64,000 nt of DNA from assembly GCF_019468565.1 (NCBI RefSeq), contig NZ_CP080521.1, positions 3,224,001 to 3,288,000 of the forward strand, written 5' to 3'. The first letter of the stretch is position 1, and each line of letters begins with the position of its first letter. A program made the position numbers and the translations under genes. The stretch comes from Pseudonocardia sp. DSM 110487. GTDB taxonomy: Bacteria > Actinomycetota > Actinomycetes > Mycobacteriales > Pseudonocardiaceae. Positions 42,287-50,957 of this stretch are shown here, in pieces. Under the pieces are notes generated by a model, which worked only from the letters and a program-made list of their open reading frames with translations, was not told the origin of the DNA and did not search any database.

Positions 42287-43588
42287 TCAGGAGAGTGCGC
42301 GCGCCTCGGGCTCGCTCGTGAGGTCCATCCGGGACGTCTCTCCCAGTGCCAGGATGCAGCCGACGCTCACCAGGCAGCAGGCCGCGATGATCGTGGCGAC
42401 CACAGCAGGGTTCCCGGTTCCGGCGAGCACCCCGGCGAACACCACGGGTGCGAGCCCGGCGCCGATGCCGGCGATCTGGTAGCCCAGCGATGCCCCGGTG
42501 TAGCGCGATCGGGTGGGGAAGAGCTCGCTGTATAGGGCGGCGAGCGGCCCGTACATGGACGCGTGCACCACGCCCTGCCCGATCACCACCGCGAGCACCA
42601 GCAGCGCCGTGGAACCGCTGTCGATCAGCGGGAAGATCAGGAACGCCCATCCGGCCATCGCGACCGCACCGGCGAGCACGATCGGACGTCTCCCCAGCCG
42701 GTCCGACAGCGCGGAGAACCCGATGATCCCGAAGATCGCGACCACCGACGAGACCGTCAACGCGTTCAGCACGGTGGGACGGGCGAAGCCGGCCTGCACC
42801 GCGTAGGAGATCACGAACACCGTGAGCGTTCCCTGCGCGACGAACGCGCCGAACCCGATGCCCACCGAGAGCAGGAGGGCGCGTGGGTGCTGGGTCAGCA
42901 CGTCCAGCAGAGGCGGGCGCGCCGACGCGGCCGCGGCCGCCGCGGTGAACACCGGTGTCTCGTCCACCCTCGCGCGCACGAACAGGCCGATCGCGATCAG
43001 CACGGCGCTGAGCAGGAACGGGATCCGCCAGCCCCAGGCCAGGAACTGCTCCTCACCCGTGGCGGAAGCGGCGAGCGCGAGCACCAGCGTGGAGAGCACC
43101 ATCCCACTCGGCGCGCCCGCGTTGGTGAAGCTCGCCCACAGGCCTCTGCGGGTGGTGGCGTGCTCGGCCGACATCAGCACGGCCCCGCCCCACTCGCCGC
43201 CGACCGCGACGCCCTGCGCGATGCGCAGCACGACGAGCAGCACCGGCGCCAGCGCCCCGACCTGCGCGTACGTCGGCAGCAGGCCGATGAGCACGCTCGC
43301 AACGCCCATCAACCCCATCGTGAGGATGAGCATCCGCTTGCGGCCGAGCCGGTCGCCGTAGTGGCCGAACAGCACACCGCCGAGCGGCCGGGCGAGGTAG
43401 CCGGTGGCCAGTGTGCCGAAGCTCGCGACCGTGCCGACCAGTGGGTCGAGCGCGGAGAAGAAGACCTTGTTGAAGACGACCGCCGAGGCGGTGGCGTAGA
43501 GGAGGAAGTCGTAGTACTCGATGACGCTGCCCAGGTAGCTCGACGCCACCGCGCGGCGAAGCTGGGTGCGAGAGCGTGGTTCGGTCAT
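42287..43588 (-). CDS. MHS-family MFS transporter (metabolite:H+ symporter)
   Basis: 433 residues, 12 helices. The start SSYLGSVIEYYDFLLYATAS is typical of the MHS group (shikimate, citrate, aromatic-acid symporters), with GHYGDRLGRKRML after helix 2 and SDRLGRRPIVLAG after helix 8. Start chosen where GGAGG precedes ATG. Divergent from a PaaX-like regulator gene that may control it. Substrate, probably an organic acid, is inferred from the family only. Confidence 0.88.
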   Translation of the reverse strand: MTEPRSRTQLRRAVASSYLGSVIEYYDFLLYATASAVVFNKVFFSALDPLVGTVASFGTLATGYLARPLGGVLFGHYGDRLGRKRMLILTMGLMGVASVLIGLLPTYAQVGALAPVLLVVLRIAQGVAVGGEWGGAVLMSAEHATTRRGLWASFTNAGAPSGMVLSTLVLALAASATGEEQFLAWGWRIPFLLSAVLIAIGLFVRARVDETPVFTAAAAAASARPPLLDVLTQHPRALLLSVGIGFGAFVAQGTLTVFVISYAVQAGFARPTVLNALTVSSVVAIFGIIGFSALSDRLGRRPIVLAGAVAMAGWAFLIFPLIDSGSTALLVLAVVIGQGVVHASMYGPLAALYSELFPTRSRYTGASLGYQIAGIGAGLAPVVFAGVLAGTGNPAVVATIIAACCLVSVGCILALGETSRMDLTSEPEARALS

Positions 43589-43620
43589 GCGGGGGCCTCC
43601 TTGCCGCGGTCCGCTGGGGC

Positions 43621-43634
43621 GAATGTAAGCATTC
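43621..43634. promoter_or_regulatory. Inverted repeat GAATG-TAAG-CATTC
   Basis: Perfect 5-bp arms in the 100-base region between the MHS transporter and the PaaX-like gene; a possible operator for that regulator. Confidence 0.35.
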
Positions 43635-43676
43635 CTGTCACGGCGGTCAATAATGTGCCCAACATCGTTGCGCATC

Positions 43677-43682
43677 TACGCT
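43677..43682 (+). promoter_or_regulatory. -10 box, TACGCT (leaderless type)
   Basis: TAnnnT box 6 nt before the PaaX-like ATG. Confidence 0.4.
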
Positions 43683-43688
43683 TCCCCG

Positions 43689-44525
43689 ATGTCGTCAGAG
43701 GAGCAGCCGGACGCAGCCCGGCCGCAGTCGCTGCTGCTGACGTTCTTCGGCGGGTACCTGCTCGGCCGCGGCGTCCACGTGGCGACGAGCGCGGTGATCG
43801 ACGTGCTGGACCGCGTCGGTGTCTCCGAGCACGCCACCCGCTCGACGCTCTCCCGGATGGCGCGCCGCGACCTGCTGCACCGCGTCCGCCGGGGACGGAA
43901 GGCCTACCTCGGCCTCACCCCGCGCTCCCGCGAGGTGCTCCACGACGGCGACGTGCGTATGTGGCGCACCGAGGTGGTGCACGACGGGTGGGACGGCACC
44001 TGGACCCTGCTGTCGTTCAGCCTGCCCGACTCATGGCAGCGGCAGCGGCACGAGCTGCGCTCCCGGCTGCTCTGGGCCGGGTTCGGCCCGCTGCAGGGCG
44101 GGCTGTGGATCGCCCCGTCGCCCGTCGACTTCGCCGTGATCGGCGCGGGGCTGGAGGCGGCGGCGCACGTCAAGGTGTTCGCGGCCAGCGCGCTGCCGCC
44201 GACCGATGTCGACGCCCTCGTGCGGGACGCGTGGGACCTCGACGCGATCGCAGGCCGTTACCGCGGTTTCCTGGAGCGGTGGTCCGACCCGAGGCGGCGC
44301 CCCGCCTTCCCCGACGCCCTGGCCACCCAGCTCGTCCTGCAGACCGAGTGGCTGCAGGTGATCCGCCGCGACCCCAGGCTGCCCGCGCAGCACCTCCCGG
44401 CGGGCTGGCCCGCCGAGCCCGCGTGGCGGCTGTTCCGCGCGCTCTACGCCGAGCTGGACCCGCAGGCGCGGGCCGCGGTGGCCGCGCTCGACGTCATCCC
44501 CGACGAGGAGGCCGGGCGGAGCTGA
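43689..44525 (+). CDS. PaaX-family transcriptional regulator
   Basis: 278 residues with the PaaX layout: N-terminal winged helix (LLTFFGGYLLGRG, TRSTLSRMARRDLLHRVRRG), central domain (WDGTWTLLSFSLPDSWQRQR, LLWAGFGPLQGGLWIAP) and C-terminal domain (LVLQTEWLQVIRRDPRLPAQ). PaaX binds phenylacetyl-CoA; PaaX-like proteins sense other acyl-CoA or organic acids. No phenylacetate genes are present, so the ligand is unknown. Divergent from the MHS transporter. Stop lies in a hairpin. Confidence 0.87.
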   Translation: MSSEEQPDAARPQSLLLTFFGGYLLGRGVHVATSAVIDVLDRVGVSEHATRSTLSRMARRDLLHRVRRGRKAYLGLTPRSREVLHDGDVRMWRTEVVHDGWDGTWTLLSFSLPDSWQRQRHELRSRLLWAGFGPLQGGLWIAPSPVDFAVIGAGLEAAAHVKVFAASALPPTDVDALVRDAWDLDAIAGRYRGFLERWSDPRRRPAFPDALATQLVLQTEWLQVIRRDPRLPAQHLPAGWPAEPAWRLFRALYAELDPQARAAVAALDVIPDEEAGRS

Positions 44526-44572
44526 CGGGCGTACGTCGCTCGGCGACGAGCGCGCCCGTTCGTCGGAAGGGC
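44525..44572. repeat. Compound hairpin at the PaaX-like stop
   Basis: ACGGGCG (44525-44531) pairs with CGCCCGT (44553-44559) and CGTCGC pairs with GCGACG inside it. The tail CGTTCGTCGGAAGG matches the tupC repeat at 42.27 kb. Separates convergent genes. Confidence 0.6.
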
Positions 44573-44576
44573 CCGG

Positions 44577-45023
44577 CTACCGGGCCGGGCCGTCGGCCAG
44601 TGCGCTGCGGCAGCGGTTGAGGTAGTCGCGCAGCTCGGCGCGCTCGCCGGCCGTCAGTCCGTCGAGCATCCGCTCCTCGAGGGCCCGTACCTGCGACTCC
44701 ATGCGCTCGAGCAGCTCCTGCCCCGCGGGTGTGAGGCTGATCAAGAGGCGGCGGGCGTGGCGGGGGTCGCGGTGGCGGGTCACGAGGTCCCGGCGCTCGA
44801 GCGCGGTGACCATGTCGCCCATCGACTGCGGCGTGACGAACGCGTTGCGGGCGAGCTCGGCGCTGGTGAGCCCGTCGCGGCGGGCGAGGACGGTGAGGGC
44901 GGTGTACTGCAGCACCGTGGTGCCGGACGGTCGCAGCAGCTCGTCGAGGTGGGCCCGCACGGCCAGCTCGACCTGCTTGACGGCGTAGAGCAGTGACGGG
45001 CCCTCCGCCGGATCGGCCGTCAT
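44577..45023 (-). CDS. MarR-family regulator
   Basis: 148 residues. Winged helix around LARRDGLTSAELARNAFVTPQSMGDMV with the wing HRDPRHARRLLISLTPAG. MarR proteins sense phenolic or oxidising compounds and usually repress a neighbour; here no obvious target is adjacent. ATG chosen at MTADPAEG, with TACGCT 7 nt upstream; a longer frame adds eleven unlikely residues. Confidence 0.87.
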   Translation of the reverse strand: MTADPAEGPSLLYAVKQVELAVRAHLDELLRPSGTTVLQYTALTVLARRDGLTSAELARNAFVTPQSMGDMVTALERRDLVTRHRDPRHARRLLISLTPAGQELLERMESQVRALEERMLDGLTAGERAELRDYLNRCRSALADGPAR

Positions 45024-45030
45024 ACCGGAC

Positions 45031-45036
45031 AGCGTA
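45031..45036 (-). promoter_or_regulatory. -10 box, TACGCT (leaderless type)
   Basis: Minus-strand TAnnnT box 7 nt before the MarR ATG. Confidence 0.4.
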
Positions 45037-45216
45037 TGTGCACGCCTGCCTCGCATGATCGGCCGTCCCGCCCGGCGCGGGGTAGGGTCAGCGGGTCAGG
45101 TCGGGCGGGCACTCCGTGTGCGCCTCGTGCAGATCGCCGCCTGACGCACGGTCGCGCCGACACGCTCTGGCCAGTGCAGGCCAGCTCCGGCGGGACGATC
45201 GAGGGAGCACGGACGC

Positions 45217-45417
45217 ATGCGAAGGACCGGAAGCTCTTCCCATCCCCACGAGAACGGCAGGTTCGCCGCCGCACAGGCCGCCGCCACAGTCGAGAACGAT
45301 TTGCAGAACCGGCGAGCCGCCCGCGTCGTCGCGGGCCGGGCGATCGACGCCATCGACTGCGCGGAGATGCTGGCGATGCTCGGTCTCGACGGCAGCCCGG
45401 AGCGCGGCAGGCGCTGA
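45217..45417 (+). CDS. Small hypothetical protein
   Basis: 66 residues, cytoplasmic, Ala-rich helix in the middle (AAAQAAATVENDLQNRRAAR) and a C-terminal DCAEMLAMLGLDG. The DCxxLLxMLGL-like ending recurs in small actinobacterial hypothetical proteins, which supports it as real. No function is known. ATG follows GGGAGCACGG. It stands between MarR and the alcohol dehydrogenase gene. Confidence 0.55.
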   Translation: MRRTGSSSHPHENGRFAAAQAAATVENDLQNRRAARVVAGRAIDAIDCAEMLAMLGLDGSPERGRR

Positions 45418-45447
45418 GCTTCCTTCTCGTGCCGCGGGCGCCGGCGC

Positions 45448-45453
45448 TACCGT
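45448..45453 (+). promoter_or_regulatory. -10 box, TACCGT (leaderless type)
   Basis: TAnnnT box 8 nt before the alcohol dehydrogenase ATG; supports that start over the longer open frame. Confidence 0.45.
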
Positions 45454-45461
45454 CGGCGATC

Positions 45462-46478
45462 ATGAAGGCCGTCGTGTACGACCAGCCCCGCAGCTTCACC
45501 GTCACCGAGGTACCCGACCCGCATGCGGGCCAGGGGGAGGTGCGGCTGCGGGTGGTGCTCGCGGGTGTCTGCGGCACCGACGCCCATCTGCACGACGGGC
45601 AGTTCGACCCGGTCTACCCGCTCACGCCGGGGCACGAGATCGTCGGTGAGGTCGACGAGGTGGGCGATGACGTCACCGGGCTGCGGGTCGGGCAGCAGGT
45701 CGTGCTGGACAACATGCGGTCCTGCGGCCTGTGCAGCAGCTGCCGGCGGGCCCGTCCGGCGTTCTGCCACGCGCTTGTGGCGCAGGGGGTGAACGCGCCG
45801 GGCGGGTTCGCGGAGTACATCGTGGCGGCCGCAGGCAAGTGCCATCCCGCCGACGACCTCGCGCCCGCGGCCGCCGTGCTCACCGAGCCCACGGCGTGCG
45901 TCATGCACGGCCTGGACGTGCTGGAGCTGCCGCCAGGCAGCGACGTGGTGGTCTTCGGGGCGGGCCCGACCGGATTGCTGCTGGCGCAGCTGCTGCGCCA
46001 CGCGGGTGCCAACCGGGTCACGGTGGCCGCGCCGACCGTCGCGAAGCTGGAGCTCGCCGCCCGGCACGGCGCCGACGAGACGGTGCGGATGGACCGCGAG
46101 CGCCCGGACGCGGCCCTCGCCCGGTTGCGGGAGCTGGCGCCGGAGGGGTTCGACGTGGTCGTCGACGCGACCGGCGCCGTCGGCGTGCTCGAGCAGTGCC
46201 TGCCGCTCACGCGCGACGGCGGCACGGTGTTCGTCTACGGGATGACCGACGAGAAGGACCGGCTCACGGTGTCGCCGTACGAGGTGTTCCGCCGCGAGCT
46301 GATGATCAAGGGCTCGTTCAGCCAGGCGTACAGCTTCGATCGCGCGCTGCAGGCGCTGCGTACCGGCCGGGTGGCGACCGACGGCATCGTGACGCACACG
46401 TTCGCCCTGGACGACTACGCCGACGCGCTGGCCGCGCTGGGCGACCGGGGATGTGTGAAGGCGGTCGTGCGGCCCTGA
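45462..46478 (+). CDS. Zinc-dependent alcohol/polyol dehydrogenase (MDR family)
   Basis: 338 residues. Catalytic zinc site: Cys in GVCGTDAHLHDG and His-Glu in TPGHEIVGEV. Structural zinc: the four-cysteine lobe SCGLCSSCRRARPAFC. NAD(P)-binding VVFGAGPTGLLLAQLL. The sorbitol/threonine dehydrogenase-like layout suggests oxidation of a polyol or sugar-acid alcohol. It is convergent with a GntR-aldolase pair, so a role in a sugar-acid pathway is plausible but not proven. ATG at 45462 chosen from the upstream TACCGT box and the typical MKAVVYD start. Confidence 0.88.
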   Translation: MKAVVYDQPRSFTVTEVPDPHAGQGEVRLRVVLAGVCGTDAHLHDGQFDPVYPLTPGHEIVGEVDEVGDDVTGLRVGQQVVLDNMRSCGLCSSCRRARPAFCHALVAQGVNAPGGFAEYIVAAAGKCHPADDLAPAAAVLTEPTACVMHGLDVLELPPGSDVVVFGAGPTGLLLAQLLRHAGANRVTVAAPTVAKLELAARHGADETVRMDRERPDAALARLRELAPEGFDVVVDATGAVGVLEQCLPLTRDGGTVFVYGMTDEKDRLTVSPYEVFRRELMIKGSFSQAYSFDRALQALRTGRVATDGIVTHTFALDDYADALAALGDRGCVKAVVRP

Positions 46479-46481
46479 CGG

Positions 46482-47177
46482 TCAGCGGAGCGAGCGGGCC
46501 AGCCTCGCGCTCGCCGACTCCATGTGGGCGCCCATCGCCGTCGCGGCAGCATCGGGGTCCTTGCGCGCGACGGCCTCGAACACCGCCACGTGCTCGGCCA
46601 GGGTGGCCGTCGTGTCGCCGTCGGCCCCGACCGCCCGCTGGATCCACACCCGCAGCAGGGCGCGCACGCTGTGCAGGATGTCGCGAAGCACGGTGTTGCC
46701 GGCGATCCGGGCGACCTCAAGGTGGAACTCGACGTCGGCCTCGATGAACGCCGGGACGGACTCCGCGGTCTCCCGCATCCGGTCCAGGCATGCGTGCAGA
46801 CGGGCGACGTCGTCGTCGGTGGCGCGCTGCGCGGCCAGCCGGGCGGTGACCGTCTCCAGGTGCTGGCGGGTCTCGACGAGGTCGCGGGTGTGGCGCTCGC
46901 CCAGCATCAGGCCCCAGTCGATCGCCTGGGGGAGCAGGTCGGAGATCGTCCCGCGCACGTAGGTGCCCGAGCCGACGCGCACCTCGACGAGCCCGAGCAC
47001 CTCGAGCACGGCGATCGCCTCGCGGATGGCCGACCGGCCCACCCCGAGCGACTCGGCGAGCCGCCGCTCGGACGGCAGCCGGGAGCCGGCCCGGCCCGCC
47101 GTCACCTCCTCGAGGAGGCGGCGGGCGACCTGGCTCACCGGACTGTCGCGCCGGATCGGCGCCGGGCCGTCGAGCAC
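46482..47177 (-). CDS. GntR-family (FadR/FCD) regulator
   Basis: 231 residues. Winged helix (LPSERRLAESLGVGRSAIREAIAV, LEVRVGSGTYVRG-like wing) then an all-helical FCD ligand domain with metal-binding His positions (DVEFHLEVARIAGN, MGAHMESA). Such regulators sense organic acids of sugar catabolism. GTG start three bases after the aldolase stop, so it is co-transcribed with it. A GntR-like palindrome lies upstream of the aldolase at 48.0 kb. Confidence 0.88.
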   Translation of the reverse strand: MLDGPAPIRRDSPVSQVARRLLEEVTAGRAGSRLPSERRLAESLGVGRSAIREAIAVLEVLGLVEVRVGSGTYVRGTISDLLPQAIDWGLMLGERHTRDLVETRQHLETVTARLAAQRATDDDVARLHACLDRMRETAESVPAFIEADVEFHLEVARIAGNTVLRDILHSVRALLRVWIQRAVGADGDTTATLAEHVAVFEAVARKDPDAAATAMGAHMESASARLARSLR

Positions 47178-47180
47178 TCG

Positions 47181-47960
47181 TCAGCCCTTCGCCGCCGACC
47201 GGATCGCCGTGAGCCCGGCGGCGAGCGCCTGCTGGTAGAGCCACAGGTCGCCGTTGTAGGCCAGCAGCGAGAAGCCACGGCCGATCAGGTCGGTGGCCTG
47301 CTCGACCGACGTCGGCATGAACCCGGCGATCGTGCCGGTGTCGGCCGCGGCCTTCGCGACGCGGTCGAGCGCGGCGAGGTAGTCGGGGTGGTCGAACTGC
47401 CCGGGGATGCCCATCGAGTTGGTGAGGTCGAAGTGCCCGACCCACACGACGTCGACGCCGGGCACCGCCGCGATCTCGTCGACGGCCTCGAGCCCCGCGA
47501 CCGTCTCGATCTGGCAGATCACCACGTTGTCGCTGTTGGCCTTGCGCATCGTGGCGACGTTGTCGCCGCCGCGGTAGTCGTCGTGCGCCACGCCGAAGGC
47601 GGCGCCGCGGCTGCCGTCCGGCGGGTACTTCGCCCAGTCCACGAGCTGCGCGGCCACCTCGGCGGAACCGACCATCGGCGCCATGATCCCGCTCGCCCCG
47701 ACGTCGAGGGCCCGGCTCACCGTGGTGCGGTCGAACGCCGACGGGATCCGGATCCAGGCCGGGACGCCGGTGGGACGGGTGGTGGCCACGAGCCCGCCGA
47801 GCGTCTCCCAGCCCCAGCCGGTGTGCTCGGCGTCGTAGAGCACGAACTCGGCGCCCGCGTGCGCGGCGAGCCGGCCGATGCCGTTCGTGGCGAACTCGAA
47901 CACGAACGTCCCGAGCGCGAGCTCGCCCGACCTGGCCTTCTCGATCACGGGCAGGGTCAC
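47181..47960 (-). CDS. HpcH/HpaI-family class II aldolase
   Basis: 259 residues of the 2-keto-3-deoxy-sugar-acid / 4-hydroxy-2-oxoheptanedioate aldolase family. The substrate/metal blocks are VLYDAEHTGWGWETL, SGIMAPMVGSAEVAAQLVDW, ICQIETVAGLEAVDEIAAV and GVDVVWVGHFDLTNSMG (the last is usually GPxDLS in better-known members). It should split a 2-keto acid to pyruvate or a related product and an aldehyde. GTG start after GAGGAAGG. Divergent from the D-2-hydroxyacid dehydrogenase gene and probably controlled by the GntR protein. Confidence 0.85.
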   Translation of the reverse strand: MTLPVIEKARSGELALGTFVFEFATNGIGRLAAHAGAEFVLYDAEHTGWGWETLGGLVATTRPTGVPAWIRIPSAFDRTTVSRALDVGASGIMAPMVGSAEVAAQLVDWAKYPPDGSRGAAFGVAHDDYRGGDNVATMRKANSDNVVICQIETVAGLEAVDEIAAVPGVDVVWVGHFDLTNSMGIPGQFDHPDYLAALDRVAKAAADTGTIAGFMPTSVEQATDLIGRGFSLLAYNGDLWLYQQALAAGLTAIRSAAKG

Positions 47961-47999
47961 GGGTGTCCGCCTTCCTCTCGTCGGTGAGTGCCCGGCCAA

Positions 48000-48021
48000 C
48001 TTAGCAACCGGTTGACCAATT
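48000..48021. promoter_or_regulatory. GntR/FCD-type operator around CAACCGGTTG
   Basis: A perfect 10-bp palindrome (48005-48014) inside an AT-richer patch that includes TTGGTCAACC on the minus strand, similar to the TnGTnnnACnA pattern of FadR-like GntR proteins. Lies between the divergent aldolase and hydroxyacid dehydrogenase genes. Confidence 0.6.
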
Positions 48022-48072
48022 TCCGAGGCCCTGGTTACGGTCGCCGCGACCCACCACCGAGAGGACCAGCTG

Positions 48073-49092
48073 ATGGCGAGCACGTTCCAGGTCGGGCTCA
48101 CGGGGGACTTCCGCACCCCGGACGGGCGGATCGGCTGGGGCGACATCGGGTTGTCGCTGCTCGCGGACGCGCCCGGAGTGGCCTACCGGTTCCTGGACGT
48201 CACGGCGGGGGAGATCCCGCCCGAGCAGCTGGCCGGCCTCGACGCGCTGATCGGGCTCCTGCCCCGCGTCACCGCGCGCTCGGTGGAGAAGGCCGACCGG
48301 CTGCGGGTCGTCGCCCGGTTCGGGGTGGGTTACGACAACGTGGACGTCGCCGCGCTCACCGCGCACGGCACGTTGCTCACGATCACGCGTGACGCGGTGG
48401 CGCGGCCGGTCGCGCAGGCCGCGCTCGCCCTGATGCTCGGGATCTCGCACCGCCTGCTCGACAAGGACCGGCTCGTGCGCGAGCACCGCTGGCAGGACCG
48501 GCTCGACTTCATGGGCACCGGCCTCACCGGGCGCACCGTCGGGTTCGTGGGCTGGGGCAACGTCGGGCGCACGGTCAGCGGCCTCCTCGCGCCGCTCGGG
48601 ATGCACCAGACCGCCCACGACCCGTATGCCGACCCCGCGGCAGCCGCCGCGGCGGGCGTCGAGCTCGGGGACCTGCACACCGTGCTCGGCGGGGCCGACT
48701 TCGTGGTCGTCACCGCGGCGCTCACCGACCAGACCCGCAACCTCGTCGACGCGGCGGCGATCGCCCGCATGAAGCCGTCGGCGTTCCTCGTCAACGTCGC
48801 CCGCGGGCCCATCGTCGACCAGGACGCGCTGGCCGCCGCGCTGACGGAGGGCCGCATCGCAGGAGCGGCGCTCGACGTCTTCCGCGACGAACCGCCCGCG
48901 GCGGGCGACCTGATCCTGACGGCGCCGAACACGCTGTTCAGCCCGCACGCCACCTGCTGGACCGACGAACTCGGGCTGGCGAACGGCACGAGCGCGATCC
49001 GGGCCGTGCTCGACGTGCGCGACGGCCGGCGTCCCGCGCACGTGGTCAACCCGGAGGCGTACGCCCACCCGGCCCTGAGCGATCTCCGCTAG
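48073..49092 (+). CDS. D-2-hydroxyacid dehydrogenase
   Basis: 339 residues. NAD-binding VGFVGWGNVGRTV; catalytic Arg in NVARGPIVDQDAL, Glu in DVFRDEPPAAG and His in FSPHATCW. Reduces 2-keto acids or oxidises D-2-hydroxyacids such as glycerate, lactate or sugar-derived acids. Transcribed away from the aldolase/GntR pair with a shared operator, so it probably works in the same pathway. ATG after GAGAGGACC. Confidence 0.88.
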   Translation: MASTFQVGLTGDFRTPDGRIGWGDIGLSLLADAPGVAYRFLDVTAGEIPPEQLAGLDALIGLLPRVTARSVEKADRLRVVARFGVGYDNVDVAALTAHGTLLTITRDAVARPVAQAALALMLGISHRLLDKDRLVREHRWQDRLDFMGTGLTGRTVGFVGWGNVGRTVSGLLAPLGMHQTAHDPYADPAAAAAAGVELGDLHTVLGGADFVVVTAALTDQTRNLVDAAAIARMKPSAFLVNVARGPIVDQDALAAALTEGRIAGAALDVFRDEPPAAGDLILTAPNTLFSPHATCWTDELGLANGTSAIRAVLDVRDGRRPAHVVNPEAYAHPALSDLR

Positions 49093-49665
49093 GCGGTGAC
49101 GGTCGCGACAGCGACCATCTACACCCGATACCGGCTGGTCAGCGCGGTGATCAAGGGCTGATGGTCGCGATCGGAGATCATCTAGCGACCATTTCGCCTT
49201 GATCGCCGCATTTGTCCCCGGAATGGCGGCTTGATCGGCAGTTCGGCCCGTTTCCGGGTCGTTTTCGCCCGTTTTCGCGCCGAGGCCTCGATCATGTCCG
49301 TCGGACCGCCTCCGGTGGCGCCGCGCGCCCATCTGGGCAGGCCTGTGGCCTGCCCGTGCTGCTGCCCAGAGGGGTCGCAGAGGCTCGCCTGTCAAGGGTC
49401 GCGCAGCGATCGCGAAGCGACGCGGAGCGCCCTTGACAGGGGAGGGGCGGCCCCGCACGATGCGCGGCGCCACCGGAGGCCCTGCGGCCCGGCGGCTTGC
49501 TGAGGGCCCGCGCCACCGAAGGCGCCCACAACCACGGCGGGTCTACACCCCGCCCGACCAGGCTCGGCGAACGAATGTGGCCACCGCACTAGCGATGCCC
49601 ACCTCCGAAGCTAGAGTCTCGATACGCTCCGGCGCGGGGCGCCTCCGCTACTCGACCAGCGGGTT
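49093..49665. other. Intergenic region with structured repeat
   Basis: About 570 bases, no credible gene. Left part has partly paired atggtcgc/gcgaccat segments; the core is the structured repeat at 49309-49479; a flank (GTTTTCGCGCC...CCTCGATCATG) is shared with the copy at 63.6 kb. Confidence 0.65.
49309..49479 (+). repeat. Structured interspersed repeat, copy 3
   Basis: Perfect 18-bp terminal arms (CCTCCGGTGGCGCCGCGC at 49309-49326; reverse complement at 49462-49479). Internal hairpin GGGCAGGCC-TGT-GGCCTGCCC, and an 11-bp pair CCTGTCAAGGG (49388-49398) with CCCTTGACAGG (49430-49440). Confidence 0.9.
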
Positions 49666-50895
49666 CTAGAACACGATCTTCTCGAACGGCCACGGCCGGA
49701 GCGGGAAGACGGGCGTGCCCTCGGCACGCATGGCCGCCGGATCCAGTTCGTCGGGCCACGAGTACTGGTAGACGTCGTAGCTGTTGGTGGTGGTGCCCGG
49801 GTCCGTCGGCGTGCCGTCCAGCGCCAGCGGGCTGGTGTCCGCCATCACCGCGTAGGCGGGCAGCAGGGTCTGCGGGTCGACGAAGTACCGCATCGTGCGG
49901 CCCTGCGTCTCGTCGAAGTCGATGCTGTACGGGTAGTCGTACGGGTTGTTGCCGGTCTGCGCGAACGCGGCGTTGAGGAACGCGCCACCCATCCTCGTCT
50001 CGCCGTCGCCCCGCGGGTCCTGCGGTCGCAGGGCGACGTCGAGCTGGATGTATCGCCTCCCGTCGCTGCCCTCCACCGTCGTCGGCGGCGACACCTCGAT
50101 CAGGCCGGGCACCCCGTCCAGGTAGGAGATGAAGGCGTTCATCTGCTCCGCCGAGAGGCCCGCGGGGGCGATCCCGTCGCCCGCGAACGAGTTCGCGACG
50201 AGCTTGCCGGGCCGCATCCGGTCGGCGCAGTTGTCGTAGCCGTCCGGACCGGCCGCCGACCTCACGTCCCACCTCGCCGGGAAGCCGAAGACCTCGTTCT
50301 CCGGCTGGTACGACGCGTACTGGTCGTTGCCGAGGCACCGGAGCAGGACGTAGTCCGAGTCCGGGGTTCCGTCCCCGGTGATACCGGACGACTCGTCGAT
50401 GAAGGCCTTGGTCCGCCAGTCGATGCCGATGCGGTGGGTCACGGGGTTCGCCGGGAACGCGTCCTCGTACTCCTCGGCGGTGCTCCAGTTGCGCGCGACC
50501 ATGTCGGTGACCGGGCGGGTGCCCTGCCGCGCCAGCACCGCCCAGTACAGCTGCCGGGCGTCGACCGTGGCCAGTGCCGCGTCGTCGACCGTGGGGCCGG
50601 GGGTGAGGCCCTGCACGTCGGTGGGGTACTCGTCGACGTCCCCCGCTGCGACGTGCACCCGCCATCTCGCCGGATCCGTCGCCGAGCCCGAGCCGAGGTC
50701 CTTCGTGCCCGCGCTCTTGAGCGCGTCCGCCACGACGGGGGTGCCGACGATCGCGAGCAGGATCACGGCCGTCGCGGCGATGATCCCGGTGCGCTTCCTC
50801 CGGGGCGGTGGCGGCAGCGGTCCGTAACCGGGGGGCAGCGGGAAGTAGCCGGGACCGGGTGGCTGCCCATGCCCCTGCGGCGGTTGCGGATACAT
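49666..50895 (-). CDS. Membrane-anchored secreted protein, unknown family
   Basis: 409 residues. A Pro/Gly/Gln/Tyr-rich cytoplasmic N-terminus (MYPQPPQGHGQPPGPGYFPL), one membrane helix (GIIAATAVILLAIVGTPVV, about 37-55), then a ~350-residue extracellular domain without recognised motifs, rich in Asp/Gly and aromatic residues, with two cysteines (RCLGND, DNCADRM) that could pair. I do not recognise the family. ATG start; a longer open frame upstream is a shadow. Flanked by repeat DNA on one side and an SDR gene on the other. Confidence 0.72.
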   Translation of the reverse strand: MYPQPPQGHGQPPGPGYFPLPPGYGPLPPPPRRKRTGIIAATAVILLAIVGTPVVADALKSAGTKDLGSGSATDPARWRVHVAAGDVDEYPTDVQGLTPGPTVDDAALATVDARQLYWAVLARQGTRPVTDMVARNWSTAEEYEDAFPANPVTHRIGIDWRTKAFIDESSGITGDGTPDSDYVLLRCLGNDQYASYQPENEVFGFPARWDVRSAAGPDGYDNCADRMRPGKLVANSFAGDGIAPAGLSAEQMNAFISYLDGVPGLIEVSPPTTVEGSDGRRYIQLDVALRPQDPRGDGETRMGGAFLNAAFAQTGNNPYDYPYSIDFDETQGRTMRYFVDPQTLLPAYAVMADTSPLALDGTPTDPGTTTNSYDVYQYSWPDELDPAAMRAEGTPVFPLRPWPFEKIVF

Positions 50896-50957
50896 GGGCG
50901 TCGCCCCCGACGTCGTTAGCCCGATCGGGGGAATAGTAGCCGCCCGATCGGGGAGGG

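Noticed and set aside
49309..49479. Insertion sequence
   Set aside because: Terminal inverted arms are present, but at 171 bases there is no transposase, and I cannot see target-site duplications; reported as a structured repeat instead.
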